DNA of 64,000 bases from Verrucomicrobiaceae bacterium. Lineage in GTDB: Bacteria > Verrucomicrobiota > Verrucomicrobiia > Verrucomicrobiales > Akkermansiaceae. This document shows, piece after piece, positions 63,077-64,000 of the stretch. The stretch spans positions 1 through 64,000 of the forward strand of contig JAIXOR010000055.1 of assembly GCA_027486655.1 (NCBI GenBank), written 5' to 3'. The first letter of the stretch is position 1; the number at the start of each line of letters is the position of its first letter. Under the pieces are notes generated by a model. The model was not told where the DNA came from. It saw only the letters and a list, made by a program, of their open reading frames with translations, and searched no databases. Position numbers and translations under genes: made by a program.

Positions 63077-63122
63077 CCCGCACATTTTAACGGGTAGGCA
63101 AAGCCAGCGCCCCCGCTAGAGT
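63077..63122 (+). promoter_or_regulatory. Element A promoter, copy 7 (GH2 gene)
   Basis: CCCGCACATTTTAACGGGTA (63077-63096), 18 bp, GCTAGAGT (63115-63122). The ATG at 63195 lies 72 bp beyond the box. Confidence 0.82.
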
Positions 63123-63194
63123 GCGTTTGTGTGCGGTTTTCCCAGTGATCACCGGCGATCCCGCACGCGTATCGACTTTCCGCAAGCGTCCGCC

Positions 63195-64000
63195 ATGAGT
63201 TTCCCCACCCGCCTGTCCCACATCCCGGCAGTCAAACTTCTGATTCTGGGAACCTGCCTGTCCTTGCCGCCGTCCATGGCCGGGGAGCAGGCGATCCCCC
63301 TCGCCCGCGAGTGGAAATTCGAAATGGATGCGAAGGACGCCGGAAAAAGCGAGGCATGGTTCCGCAAAGACCTCAACGGCTCGATCCAACTGCCGGGCAG
63401 CATCACCACCAACAAACTCGGCAATCCGATCACGTCCATCCGCCAGCAGATCTGGGGCGGCGATTTCACCGATAAACCGGTCTGGCATCCGATGCTCCGC
63501 CACGACTACCGCGGCAACGCATGGTATCAAACTGCCGTGGACATTCCGGAATCATGGTCGGGACAATCAGTCTCGCTATTCCTCGAACGCGTCTGCTGGG
63601 TTTCCGAAGCATGGCTCGACGACAAGTCTTCCGGTGTTATCGACTCGCTCAGCGCGCCACACCACCACGTGTTCGGTCCCGTCGCGCCCGGCAGGCACAA
63701 GCTCACACTGCGCATCGACAACCGCCAACTCCACGACCTCGGTTGCAACACCCATGCTTATCACGAGCAATCGTGCACGATCTACAATGGTGTGATCGGC
63801 AGAATCGAACTGCGCGCCACGCCGCTTGTTTCAGTTAGATCAAACCAGGTCTTCCCCGATGCCCGCACCGGCGTGGCCGAAATGCGCATCGCGCTTTCCA
63901 ATGCCACCGACAAGCCGCAGGAAACGCGCATCACCACGGCCATCCTCGCCACTGGCGGAAAGGACGTGCTCGCCAGCGAGACCCGCACGGTGACGCTGGT
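63195..64000 (+). CDS. Glycoside hydrolase family 2-like enzyme (5' part, runs off the window)
   Basis: The first 268 codons of a secreted protein; the 3' end is outside the window. Signal peptide LLILGTCLSLPPSMA, then a GH2 sugar-binding jelly-roll: LAREWKFEMDAKDAGKSEAW, SIQLPGSITTNK, NAWYQTAVDIPESWSGQSVS, LFLERVCWVSEAWLDD and PGRHKLTLRIDNRQ. GH2 proteins include beta-galactosidases, beta-glucuronidases and beta-mannosidases; the catalytic domain that would decide is not in view. The element A promoter upstream places it in the same proposed regulon as the GH106 operon. Confidence 0.85.
   Translation, partial: MSFPTRLSHIPAVKLLILGTCLSLPPSMAGEQAIPLAREWKFEMDAKDAGKSEAWFRKDLNGSIQLPGSITTNKLGNPITSIRQQIWGGDFTDKPVWHPMLRHDYRGNAWYQTAVDIPESWSGQSVSLFLERVCWVSEAWLDDKSSGVIDSLSAPHHHVFGPVAPGRHKLTLRIDNRQLHDLGCNTHAYHEQSCTIYNGVIGRIELRATPLVSVRSNQVFPDARTGVAEMRIALSNATDKPQETRITTAILATGGKDVLASETRTVTL

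Overview
The window looks like a chromosomal segment of a verrucomicrobial bacterium (Verrucomicrobiaceae, Luteolibacter- or Haloferula-like). I base this on high-GC coding, PEP-CTERM tails ending in LLRRRR, large autotransporter-associated beta-strand repeat proteins, clustered GH106/GH78/DUF5703 glycan-degrading enzymes, and many start codons without a Shine-Dalgarno sequence. The genus is an inference. No rRNA, CRISPR array or complete mobile element is visible.

Positions 1-9811 are ordinary chromosome. A heptamer tandem repeat abuts the stop of an aspartate kinase (lysC). It is followed by a small conserved protein, a ThuA-domain protein, an RhlE-type DEAD-box helicase, an M42 aminopeptidase, a secreted protein with a clear terminator, a TRIC/UPF0126 membrane protein, a conserved hypothetical, a secreted nuclease translationally coupled to a MATE exporter, and tRNA-Lys(CTT). 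The tRNA is followed by a 343-bp gene-free stretch with paired TGCAATA repeats.

Positions 10155-64000 form one accessory glycan-degradation and cell-surface locus. Enzymes: a GH106-DUF5703 fusion of about 2000 residues, a GH106 rhamnosidase, two tandem DUF5703 enzymes with F5/8-C tails, a GH78 rhamnosidase, and the start of a GH2 enzyme at the right edge. Surface proteins: seven large beta-strand-repeat proteins plus one small PEP-CTERM protein. Regulators: two paralogous two-component systems. One kinase senses with a region containing an F5/8-C-like domain. The other senses with a GH36-like alpha-galactosidase domain that appears to have lost its catalytic aspartates.

The most notable structure is regulatory. 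A near-identical 20-bp element, CCCGCACATTTTAACGGGTA, occurs seven times, always pointing toward a gene start 63-99 bp away. In six of the seven copies it is followed after exactly 18 bp by GNTANNNT, a -10-like box. This reads as an activator-dependent promoter family that unites a GH106 operon, the GH2 gene and five surface-protein genes. A second element, CTTTGCCTCTGGAGGGGC, lies upstream of the GH78 gene, the DUF5703 pair and the GH36-like kinase.

A second pattern concerns surface-protein architecture. Two pairs of paralogues share nearly identical N-terminal halves, but in each pair one member ends in PEP-CTERM and the other in an EF-hand-like beta module ending LFIQVRA. That second module is also carried by the GH78 enzyme. 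Enzymes, adhesins and sensors therefore appear to share modules and promoters in one system for rhamnose-rich and possibly galactose-containing polysaccharide.
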